Assembly (NCBI GenBank): GCA_029260415.1
Contig: JAJDDH010000138.1
Location: forward strand, 1 to 12,617
Reading direction: 5' to 3'
Origin: Phycisphaerales bacterium
GTDB lineage: Bacteria; Planctomycetota; Phycisphaerae; Phycisphaerales; UBA1924
Length of the DNA: 12,617 nt
Below are positions 1-6,917 of the stretch, piece after piece. How positions within the stretch are numbered: position 1 is the stretch's first letter; each line of letters begins with the position of its first letter. The translations under genes and the position numbers were made by a program. The notes below the pieces were generated by a model that was given only the letters and a program-made list of their open reading frames with translations, searched no databases and was not told the origin of the DNA.

Positions 1-1203
1 CTCCACAGCCTGTTCATGCTCCCCGGCATCAAGCTGCTCCGCCTCGACCGGGCCTGGGGCCTGGGCCAGCCGCTGGCCGACGGGCTCAAGTTCTTCCTCA
101 AGGAGGACTACCGCCCGACCAACGTGGACAAGGTCCTCTTCACGCTCGCCCCCGTCATCGTCATCGTCCCCGCCCTCATCGGCTTCATGATCCTCCCCTG
201 GGGCGGCATGTGGAACATGCCACTGCTGGACCTGCCCCTGATCGGCGAGATCGGCGGCGAGATGGTCCACGTCGCGGGCGCCAACATCAACATCGGCGTC
301 ATCTATCTGCTCGCGGTCGGCTCGCTGGGCGTCTACGGCATCACCCTGGGCGGCTGGGCCTCCAACAACAAGTACTCCTTCCTGGGCGGGCTCCGCTGCA
401 CCGCCCAGATGATCTCCTACGAGATCCCCATGGGCATGAGCCTGCTGGCCGTCGTGCTCGTGTTCGGATCGTTCATGCCCGAGCGGATGATCGCCGACCA
501 GGCCGAGCACGGGTGGATGGTCTTCCGCATGCCCCTGGCCGCGCTGCTGTTCTTCACCTGCGCCCTTGCGGAGGCCAACCGCGCCCCGTTCGACAACGCC
601 GAGGCGGAGCAGGAGCTCGTGGGCGGGTACCTCACCGAGTACTCGTCGATGCGGTTCGCCCTGTTCTTCCTCGCCGAGTACAGCCACATGATCACGAGCA
701 GCGCGTTCTTCGCGCTCCTGTTCCTGGGTGGCTGGAGCCTCAACCCGCTGGGCGTGGGCCCGCACATGGAACCCGTCGCGGGCTCGTTCCTGCTCGTGCT
801 GGCCAAGTTCGGGATCTACTTCGGTAAGGTCATGCTGCTGGTCTGCTTCATGATGGTCATCCGCTGGACCCTCCCACGGATGCGCTACGACCAGATCATG
901 ATGCTCGGCTGGCACGCCCTGATCCCCATCGCCCTCACGCTGGTCATCGTCACCTCGTTCCTGCGCCAGTTCGGGATGACCGACTGGTGGATGCTGACCA
1001 TCGCCAACGTCGCGCTCGTCGCCGTCGCGATGGCCCTCCAGCCCATGCTCCAGCGCAGCCTGGGCAACCCCACGGCCAACAAGCGCATCCCGATGTACGG
1101 CTCCCGCTTCAGCCCCGTGCCCGGAACCGTCGTCAACACCGCGCCCACCGACCCGATGGCCCTCGAAGACCGCCCGGTCCAGGGCACCGTCACCACCGCC
1201 TGA
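1..1203 (+). CDS. nuoH: NADH-quinone oxidoreductase subunit H (complex I), 5' end missing
   Basis: NuoH is the inner-membrane subunit of complex I that joins the membrane arm to the peripheral arm and helps form the quinone chamber. The visible part is 400 residues and the frame is open to base 1. The ATG at 16 is therefore probably internal: the family's N-terminal first helix and ER...GPNRVG segment lie upstream of the window. Recognisable pieces, in residues from base 1, are GLGQPLADGLKFFLKEDY (20-37), GGWASNNKYSFLGG (117-130), the acidic quinone-site loop AEANRAPFDNAEAEQE (190-205) running into GGYLTEYSSMRFALFFLAEY (208-227), and LPRMRYDQIMMLGW (292-305). About seven to eight hydrophobic helices are visible. 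Two oddities: at least 19 residues precede GLGQPLAD, where typical NuoH has only a few after GPNRVG, and the protein ends in a ~50-residue polar tail after a final hydrophobic helix (about 332-349). The rest of a nuo operon is expected upstream. Confidence 0.95.
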   Translation, partial: LHSLFMLPGIKLLRLDRAWGLGQPLADGLKFFLKEDYRPTNVDKVLFTLAPVIVIVPALIGFMILPWGGMWNMPLLDLPLIGEIGGEMVHVAGANINIGVIYLLAVGSLGVYGITLGGWASNNKYSFLGGLRCTAQMISYEIPMGMSLLAVVLVFGSFMPERMIADQAEHGWMVFRMPLAALLFFTCALAEANRAPFDNAEAEQELVGGYLTEYSSMRFALFFLAEYSHMITSSAFFALLFLGGWSLNPLGVGPHMEPVAGSFLLVLAKFGIYFGKVMLLVCFMMVIRWTLPRMRYDQIMMLGWHALIPIALTLVIVTSFLRQFGMTDWWMLTIANVALVAVAMALQPMLQRSLGNPTANKRIPMYGSRFSPVPGTVVNTAPTDPMALEDRPVQGTVTTA

Positions 1204-1213
1204 CTCGAATCCA

Positions 1214-1266
1214 CGAGCGTGGGCGAGGGGTCTGCAGTGCGCGAATCAACCCATCGCTCACGCTCG
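1214..1266. terminator. Imperfect inverted repeat between convergent genes, candidate bidirectional terminator
   Basis: CGAGCGTGGGCGA (1214-1226) pairs with TCGCTCACGCTCG (1254-1266) at 12 of 13 positions, across a 27-nt loop. It lies between the stop of nuoH (1203) and the stop of the opposite-strand gene (1283), where a shared terminator is expected. There is no T tract on either strand, so it is not a classical intrinsic terminator. It could instead be one copy of a dispersed intergenic repeat. Confidence 0.4.
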
Positions 1267-1282
1267 GGGCTTCGCGCGATCA

Positions 1283-2335
1283 TCACTGCAGCGGGTTGAT
1301 CCCGTCGCGGGGCACGACCTGGTAGAGCGTGGGCAGGATGTACCCGCGGTCCAGGTAGCCGAACACGCGACCCGAGACGATCATGTCCAGGTCCTCGCCC
1401 CGGACCTCCGCCCGGCGCTCCATCGCCATCAGCAGCCTGCAGGGCAGCACCGTCAGCGGCTCGTCGCCCCCCGCGTTCTGCGTCCCGTTGTCGAACCGCA
1501 ACTCCCACGCGCCCGAGGTGGTGCGGATCAGGCGGGCGCGCCGACGGATGATCGACCCGCCCTCCTGGCTGACGCGCCGACCAGCGCCGTCGCGGGCCGC
1601 GTCCTCGTCACGCGCCCGGTCGTCGCTCTGGGGCATGGTGCTCAGCGCCCGCGCCCCCCGGTCCCCGGTCGAGAGCGCCTCGATCAGCGACGCGACGTCC
1701 GGGTCATCCTCCAGCACGGGCTGGCTCTTGACGGCGCTGCTCGGGGTGGTCTCGTCGGGCGCGGGCACGGGCGCCGACTCGCTCTCGGCGCGGGCGAACG
1801 CGCTGGGCAGCAGCAGGTTCCGGTCGTGGTACACCAGGATCTCCCCCGTGAGCGCGAACCGGTTGCGGGCCGGCTCGTCCTGCAGCGTCCGCTGCAGGCG
1901 CTGCACCGTCCGGCACGGCGCCAGCAGCATCGCCGATTCGCCCGGGCGGCGCTCGCTCAGGTCGGGCACGAAGATCAGCCGCCCGCCGGGCCCGCTGATC
2001 ACCTTCCCGAGACGGCGCGACAGGAACGTCCCCTCCGCGAGCAGGCGCCTGCTCGCGGTCTTGGACCCCGGGTCCAGGCGTTCGAGCCAGGCCTCGGACC
2101 CGCCCAGCCCCGGGCGGACCGGCGCTGCCCCGCCCTCGCGGATCGGGCGGATCGGGTCGCCCTCGCTGCCCACGTTGGGCATCGGGGGGTCGCTGCCCCG
2201 GGCGGGCGCCGGGGCGTCCAGCTCCGCCAGGTGGTCGTCCGTCGCGTCCGTCACGCTCTGCTGGGCGCACAGCCCCGGGCAGAGCGATCCGCAGACAGCC
2301 AGGGTGATCCAGAGCTCAAGGTGTCGAGCGTTCAT
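1283..2335 (-). CDS. Exported protein of unknown function with two copies of an ~80-residue module
   Basis: I do not recognise a named family. The protein is 350 residues. The start is the ATG at 2335, which has a good GGAGG (2343-2347) 7 nt upstream; an in-frame start further upstream at 2494 would run through the tRNA and is rejected. Residues 1-24 form a signal peptide (hydrophobic core about 7-21, ending GLCAQQ). A low-complexity Pro/Gly-rich linker follows (about 40-80). Two similar modules follow, at about 101-180 and 258-338, separated by an acidic, Ser/Pro-rich linker. Both share EG....RR, an L.PCR element (C141 and C299), exactly 22 residues between that Cys and a Gly, and then G-x-[IV]-[LF]-x-Y-x-D-R-x-x-[LI]-L-P. 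The module probably forms a small beta-rich periplasmic domain; that is inference. Its role is unknown, and the neighbours (nuoH converging, tRNA-Cys diverging) give no functional hint. Confidence 0.8.
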   Translation of the reverse strand: MNARHLELWITLAVCGSLCPGLCAQQSVTDATDDHLAELDAPAPARGSDPPMPNVGSEGDPIRPIREGGAAPVRPGLGGSEAWLERLDPGSKTASRRLLAEGTFLSRRLGKVISGPGGRLIFVPDLSERRPGESAMLLAPCRTVQRLQRTLQDEPARNRFALTGEILVYHDRNLLLPSAFARAESESAPVPAPDETTPSSAVKSQPVLEDDPDVASLIEALSTGDRGARALSTMPQSDDRARDEDAARDGAGRRVSQEGGSIIRRRARLIRTTSGAWELRFDNGTQNAGGDEPLTVLPCRLLMAMERRAEVRGEDLDMIVSGRVFGYLDRGYILPTLYQVVPRDGINPLQ

Positions 2336-2342
2336 GCCGAGG

Positions 2343-2347
2343 CCTCC
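2343..2347 (-). promoter_or_regulatory. Shine-Dalgarno sequence of the 350-residue exported protein
   Basis: On the minus strand GGAGG lies 7 nt upstream of the ATG at 2335. It decides the start: the signal peptide begins directly at this ATG, and the longer open frame upstream crosses a tRNA gene. Confidence 0.7.
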
Positions 2348-2356
2348 ATGCCCCAG

Positions 2357-2374
2357 GCGGTCGCGGGCGACCGC
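2357..2374. repeat. Perfect 8-bp dyad in the leader of the exported-protein gene
   Basis: GCGGTCGC-GG-GCGACCGC is a perfect inverted repeat with a 2-nt centre. It is 21 nt upstream of the ATG at 2335 and downstream of a possible -10 (TAGGAT, minus strand, 2385-2390). It could be an operator or, as RNA, a hairpin in the leader, although the 2-nt loop would force one or two base pairs to open. In such GC-rich DNA it may also be chance. Confidence 0.35.
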
Positions 2375-2384
2375 GGGACCCGTG

Positions 2385-2390
2385 ATCCTA
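2385..2390 (-). promoter_or_regulatory. Weak -10 candidate for the 350-residue exported protein
   Basis: TAGGAT on the minus strand matches the TANNNT pattern in an otherwise very GC-rich 120-bp gap. It would give a leader of about 43 nt that contains the dyad and the GGAGG. No convincing -35 element is present. Confidence 0.25.
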
Positions 2391-2410
2391 TCGGAATCGG
2401 ACAGCGGTAG

Positions 2411-2440
2411 TTGACGCGAGGCGCCCGGGGCTCGTAGCGT
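2411..2440 (+). promoter_or_regulatory. Candidate sigma-70-type promoter of tRNA-Cys
   Basis: TTGACG (2411-2416) matches the -35 consensus at 5 of 6 bases. It is followed after 18 nt by TAGCGT (2435-2440), a poor but GC-adapted -10 keeping the first T, A and last T. The predicted start near 2447 is about 10 nt before the mature tRNA 5' end at 2457, which is typical for stable RNA genes. Confidence 0.45.
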
Positions 2441-2456
2441 CCCGCCGGGAATACGC

Positions 2457-2530
2457 GGCCGCGTGCCCAAGTGGTCTAAGGGGACGGATTGCAAATCCGT
2501 TATTCGTGGGTTCGAATCCCACCGCGGCCT
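2457..2530 (+). tRNA. tRNA-Cys (anticodon GCA)
   Basis: I folded this by hand to a complete 74-nt cloverleaf. The acceptor stem GGCCGCG (2457-2463) pairs perfectly with CGCGGCC (2523-2529). The D stem is CCC/GGG (2466-2468 with 2480-2482). The anticodon stem ACGGA/TCCGT flanks the loop TTGCAAA, with anticodon GCA at 2491-2493. The variable loop has 5 nt. The T stem GTGGG/CCCAC flanks TTCGAAT. The discriminator base is T at 2530, as expected for cysteine tRNAs. The 3' CCA is not encoded. The gene stands alone, with its own promoter candidate upstream and a hairpin behind it. Confidence 0.97.
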
Positions 2531-2541
2531 CTTTCAGCCTC

Positions 2542-2556
2542 GCGCCCCAAGGGCGC
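2542..2556. terminator. GC-rich hairpin between tRNA-Cys and the converging lipoprotein gene
   Basis: GCGCCC-CAA-GGGCGC forms a 6-bp stem with a 3-nt loop. It begins 12 nt after the tRNA and lies 9 nt beyond the stop codon of the opposite-strand lipoprotein gene. Position suits a two-way terminator, but neither strand has a U tract, so this is only a candidate. Confidence 0.4.
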
Positions 2557-2564
2557 CATCCCCG

Positions 2565-3965
2565 CTACATCCCCGCACGGCGCTCCGCGTCACGCACCAG
2601 CACCGCCAGCTCGTTCCAGACCGAAACGGGCAGGCGGTCGTTCTGCCACAGGATCATCTCCTTCACGCCCGCGTCGATGCACAGGTCCATGACCCGGTCG
2701 ATGTCCTCGCGGCGCGTCCGGTAGGCGTACGACTGCCCGCGGGCGTCCTTGCCGAACTGCCCCGCCTTGTAGAGTTGCCCGGGGTAGGTGATCCAGGGGA
2801 CCACGTGCTCGCTGCCCCGCCTCCGGCTCATCACCTCCAGCTGGTCCCTGGCCGACGCGAGCATCAGGCGCCCGTAGTCCTCGTCCATCTCGCCCGAGCG
2901 CGCCGTGCCCGTGCTCCGGAACCAGTCGTCGGGCGTGCTGCCGTTGCCCTGCAGCGACGTGCCCATCAGCGGGTAGAACCACGGCGCGCTCCGGTCGCCC
3001 CACAGGCGATCGACCCCGATCAGGCGCATGTCCGCCTTGGTCCGCGTCGGCATCGGGTCGCTCAGCGTCCCCCCGATCAGGCAGTCCCAGTTCGAGCAGC
3101 GGATCCCCGGGAAGACGCGCCGGGCCTCGCTGTAGAACGCGTCGTGCATCGCCCAGTCGGCGATCTGCATCGTCAGCGACACCGAGAAGTCCCGCAGGTC
3201 CCGGTTCTGCACCGAGTTCCAGTACGAGCCCGAGACCGCCGTCTCGATGGGCGCGCCATTGCGGGTCCGCCACGAGTCGCGGAACGCGCCGAGCGTCTGC
3301 GCGCCGTTGATCAGCTCGGTCCGGGCCCGCGGGTCGCGCAGGGCCGGCGCCAGCCACGACTTGATCTGGTCGTGCGGGACGCGCGCCTCAAGATCCAGGT
3401 GTGCCGCGCCCGGGTGGGGCAGGCCCCGCCGGTCAAGCTCCGCCCGGAACGACGCGAGCATGCGCCTGGAGAAATCTTTCCAGTACGCCCGCCCGCGCGC
3501 CGTGTAGGGCGACTGGTTGTTGGACGCGCCGGGCAGCGCGTCGCCCGGGTTGGAGAACAGCGACACGCCCCGCTCGCCGAAGCCCTGCGGGAAGATCGCG
3601 TACTGCTCGTACGCCCGCCCGACCCGCGCCATCGAGGCCTGGTGCTTTGCGACCGTGTCAGCCATCTGGCGACCGACCGCCTCGGGGCGGCGCTCGTCGC
3701 CGCTGCGCATGAACACCCGCGCCATCGGCACGAACGACGGACGCTGCCACAGCGCGTGCCCCTCGGGGGGCGGGCTCCACGAGTGCAGCAGCAGCGCGCC
3801 CCGGACCGGGCTGGCCTCGCCCGGTGGCGCGGGCGCCTGCTCCGGGCTGGGCGCAGGGACCCGGGCGCCCTCGCCCGGCTCGTACGGGAACACGGGCACG
3901 CAGGCGGCCATCAGTCCCGACAACGCCAGAACGCCCAGCACACGCAAGAGTTGCAGCAGTCTCAT
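2565..3965 (-). CDS. Lipoprotein of unknown function, possibly a TIM-barrel glycosidase-like fold
   Basis: I cannot name a family for this 466-residue protein. It starts at the ATG at 3965, where a lipoprotein signal begins at once: MRLLQLLRVLGVLALSGLMAAC, written here as MRLLQLL (1-7), a hydrophobic core, then L-M-A-A-C with the lipidated Cys at 22. Longer frames upstream run antisense through the MoxR gene and are rejected. After a Pro-rich linker (about 26-54), the rest alternates strand-like hydrophobic segments ending in acidic or aromatic residues (HLDLE 189-193, CSNWDC 290-295, PWFYPLMG 328-335, VVPWITYP 388-395, MILWQND 437-443) with amphipathic helices. That pattern resembles a TIM barrel of the glycoside-hydrolase type, but I see no diagnostic catalytic motif, so this is inference. 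The gene diverges from MoxR across only 40 bp. No Shine-Dalgarno sequence precedes the start; a TACGCT hexamer 6 nt upstream suggests a leaderless mRNA. Confidence 0.8.
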   Translation of the reverse strand: MRLLQLLRVLGVLALSGLMAACVPVFPYEPGEGARVPAPSPEQAPAPPGEASPVRGALLLHSWSPPPEGHALWQRPSFVPMARVFMRSGDERRPEAVGRQMADTVAKHQASMARVGRAYEQYAIFPQGFGERGVSLFSNPGDALPGASNNQSPYTARGRAYWKDFSRRMLASFRAELDRRGLPHPGAAHLDLEARVPHDQIKSWLAPALRDPRARTELINGAQTLGAFRDSWRTRNGAPIETAVSGSYWNSVQNRDLRDFSVSLTMQIADWAMHDAFYSEARRVFPGIRCSNWDCLIGGTLSDPMPTRTKADMRLIGVDRLWGDRSAPWFYPLMGTSLQGNGSTPDDWFRSTGTARSGEMDEDYGRLMLASARDQLEVMSRRRGSEHVVPWITYPGQLYKAGQFGKDARGQSYAYRTRREDIDRVMDLCIDAGVKEMILWQNDRLPVSVWNELAVLVRDAERRAGM

Positions 3966-3971
3966 GCACGG

Positions 3972-3977
3972 AGCGTA
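3972..3977 (-). promoter_or_regulatory. -10 element TACGCT, leaderless start of the lipoprotein gene
   Basis: Minus-strand TACGCT is separated from the ATG at 3965 by exactly 6 nt (CCGTGC). With normal -10 geometry, transcription would begin at or within a base or two of the A of the ATG. No -35 box and no Shine-Dalgarno sequence are visible. Confidence 0.5.
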
Positions 3978-3993
3978 CCCGCCCGCCAGCGCG

Positions 3994-3999
3994 TACGAT
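3994..3999 (+). promoter_or_regulatory. -10 element TACGAT, leaderless start of the MoxR gene
   Basis: TACGAT is separated from the ATG at 4006 by exactly 6 nt (CGCGGG), the same spacing as on the opposite strand for the lipoprotein gene. It matches the -10 consensus at 4 of 6 bases. No -35 box is visible. The upstream GGG is too close to the ATG to act as a normal ribosome binding site. Confidence 0.5.
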
Positions 4000-4005
4000 C
4001 GCGGG

Positions 4006-5061
<1,056 letters not shown>

Positions 5062-5086
5062 GCGATCCGCGCGGGCCCGCCCCGCG

Positions 5087-5092
5087 TACCGT
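5087..5092 (+). promoter_or_regulatory. Possible -10 element for the 600-residue exported protein
   Basis: TACCGT lies 22 nt before the ATG at 5115 in the 53-bp gap after MoxR, giving a predicted leader of about 16 nt. No -35 element is visible. Read-through from the MoxR promoter is an equally good explanation for expression. Confidence 0.2.
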
Positions 5093-5114
5093 CCGGGGAC
5101 GCCACCGAGACACG

Positions 5115-6917
5115 ATGCATCGCCCCACCACGACATCCCGCGTCCTGCTGCACGCCGCCCTCGCGCTCCTGCTCCTCGGGCTCGCGCTGCCCTCCGAATG
5201 CCTCGCCCAGCGGGCCCGGCGTTCCCCGCGCTCCCCCATCGTCCTCACCAGCGACCGCGTGGACGCCTCGCCCGGGCGCCGACTGCTGATCCCCATCGTC
5301 TCCGTCGTTACCGCCGCGGCGCCCGCGACGCTCGAAGCGCGCCTTGACGATGGACGCACCCTCAGCGCCGAGCTCGTCCGCCTGCAGACGAACGAACGTC
5401 CCGAGACGCACCGCGGCGCCCCCACCTGGCTGCCCCGCGCTCGCCTCTGGTCCGCCATGGCCCCGGGCGACCCCGCCATCGACCTCAACACGCCCGGCTC
5501 CTGGTTCGTCCTGCTCCACCCGCCCGAGGACTGCGCCGGTCAGGGCCTCTGGATCGGCGGGCGGCGCGTGGACATCGCCTGGCTGCCCGACCCCTACACC
5601 CTCCGCGAGACGGGCGACCCGCTCGAGGCCTGGTCCCCCTGGGCCAGCCCCTCGCCCGAGCCCTGGTGCGCCGACGCGGGCTTCCGCTCGCTCATCGAAG
5701 AGGACCGCCTCTCCCCGGCGCGACTCTGGCGCTGGAAGCTCGCCGTCGGGCAGCTCGCGCCCACCGAGCCCTTCGGCGGGCACGGCGCCCCCCCGCCCAT
5801 CGACTCGCCCGACCAGCTCGAACGCGCACTCGCCCGCGCGCCCGTGAGCGAGCGCGCCATCCTCGCCTTCAGCGAGCAGCTCGAGGCCCGCTGGCAGGTC
5901 GCCCTCGCGTTCCTGCACCGCGCCGACCCCACGACCGCCCGGCGCACCCGCGCCCGCCTCGCCGGCGCCGCGGACCTCTCACCCGGGCCGATCATCCCGA
6001 TCTTCGCGCCGCTGGATTCGTACGCCGACGACCTGCTCGATGACCTGCTCGACCCGCGCAAGAGCGACGCGCAGCGCGTCTCGATCGCCCAGGCCTGGCT
6101 CCAATCCCAGGCCAGCGCCGTCGCATGGGTCATCGACGACGCGGGTCGCGCCGACGCCCTGACCGACGCCGCCCGCCCGACCATCGGCATCGTCTCCCTT
6201 CCGGACGACGACCAGCCCCGCGCCCTCCGCCTGGGCGGCGCGGCCCGCAGCGCCGCCGTCGATTCCGTCCCCCCCCGCGTCGCCTCGGGCGCCCGCCCGG
6301 ACATGGTCCAGCAGCACGCCTCGGGCGTGGTCGGGGTCAACGTCGAGCTCGGCGCGTGGAGCACCAGCCTGGGAGTCGCCTCGGGCGCCCTGCCCGTCAC
6401 GCCCCCCGGGCTCACCATCGGGCCCCTGCGCCGGGCCTGGACCATGCAGTCCTGGCGCGACGGGCGCCTCGACGTGGACGCCTCCCCGCCATCCGACGCG
6501 CTCTGCGCCGCCATGCTCCACCGCGCGGGCAAGGGCTGGCGCCTCTACGTCGAGTGCAAGTTTCCCCCAGGCTCAGCGCCCGCAGGCGAGCTCGTCCGCC
6601 TCTGGATCGGCCCCTTCGCCGCGCCCACCAGCGTGCTGGCCGTCACCAGCGACGGACGCGTCAACCCCGAGCTGGGCGGGAGCGACGCCACCTGGACCGA
6701 CGTCGGGCTCAGCGACGACCGCTGGACATTCGATCTGGACCTTCCCGCGGGCGCGGTCAGCGACGACGGCGTGCTCCGACTCGCGATCGAACACATCGAC
6801 GCGTTCGCCGAGCGCACCAGCGCCCCCCGGCGCATGCTCCCCTGGCAGCGCGAGCCCGGGCGCCTCGCCATCGACACCCGCGCCTGGGAAGACCTGGGAC
6901 GCGCAAGCGAGCGCTAG
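5115..6917 (+). CDS. Exported protein of unknown function, 600 residues, beta-rich C-terminal domain
   Basis: I do not recognise this protein. It starts at the ATG at 5115 with a clear Sec signal peptide (basic residue R9, hydrophobic core about 10-25, likely cleavage after the LA of ECLA-Q near 31). Residues 40-160 look beta-rich. About 190-340 is helical and Ala/Leu/Arg-rich, including an acidic stretch DSYADDLLDDLLD (301-313). The final ~160 residues, from RAWTMQSWRDGRL (440-452) to the end, alternate short strands with W, Y and D residues in a way that resembles CBM9-like or DOMON-type beta-sandwich domains of extracellular enzymes; this is a weak structural guess. A run of eight C lies at 6269-6276. 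The gene is 53 bp after MoxR on the same strand, so the two may be co-transcribed, and its stop overlaps that of the converging alkaline phosphatase gene. Confidence 0.78.
   Translation: MHRPTTTSRVLLHAALALLLLGLALPSECLAQRARRSPRSPIVLTSDRVDASPGRRLLIPIVSVVTAAAPATLEARLDDGRTLSAELVRLQTNERPETHRGAPTWLPRARLWSAMAPGDPAIDLNTPGSWFVLLHPPEDCAGQGLWIGGRRVDIAWLPDPYTLRETGDPLEAWSPWASPSPEPWCADAGFRSLIEEDRLSPARLWRWKLAVGQLAPTEPFGGHGAPPPIDSPDQLERALARAPVSERAILAFSEQLEARWQVALAFLHRADPTTARRTRARLAGAADLSPGPIIPIFAPLDSYADDLLDDLLDPRKSDAQRVSIAQAWLQSQASAVAWVIDDAGRADALTDAARPTIGIVSLPDDDQPRALRLGGAARSAAVDSVPPRVASGARPDMVQQHASGVVGVNVELGAWSTSLGVASGALPVTPPGLTIGPLRRAWTMQSWRDGRLDVDASPPSDALCAAMLHRAGKGWRLYVECKFPPGSAPAGELVRLWIGPFAAPTSVLAVTSDGRVNPELGGSDATWTDVGLSDDRWTFDLDLPAGAVSDDGVLRLAIEHIDAFAERTSAPRRMLPWQREPGRLAIDTRAWEDLGRASER

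Noticed and set aside
2336..2494. N-terminal extension of the 350-residue exported protein
   Set aside because: It would read through tRNA-Cys and place 53 residues ahead of an obvious signal peptide; the ATG at 2335 also has a good Shine-Dalgarno sequence.
3517..4005. N-terminal extension of MoxR to 3517
   Set aside because: It is antisense to the lipoprotein gene, and the family needs no such extension.
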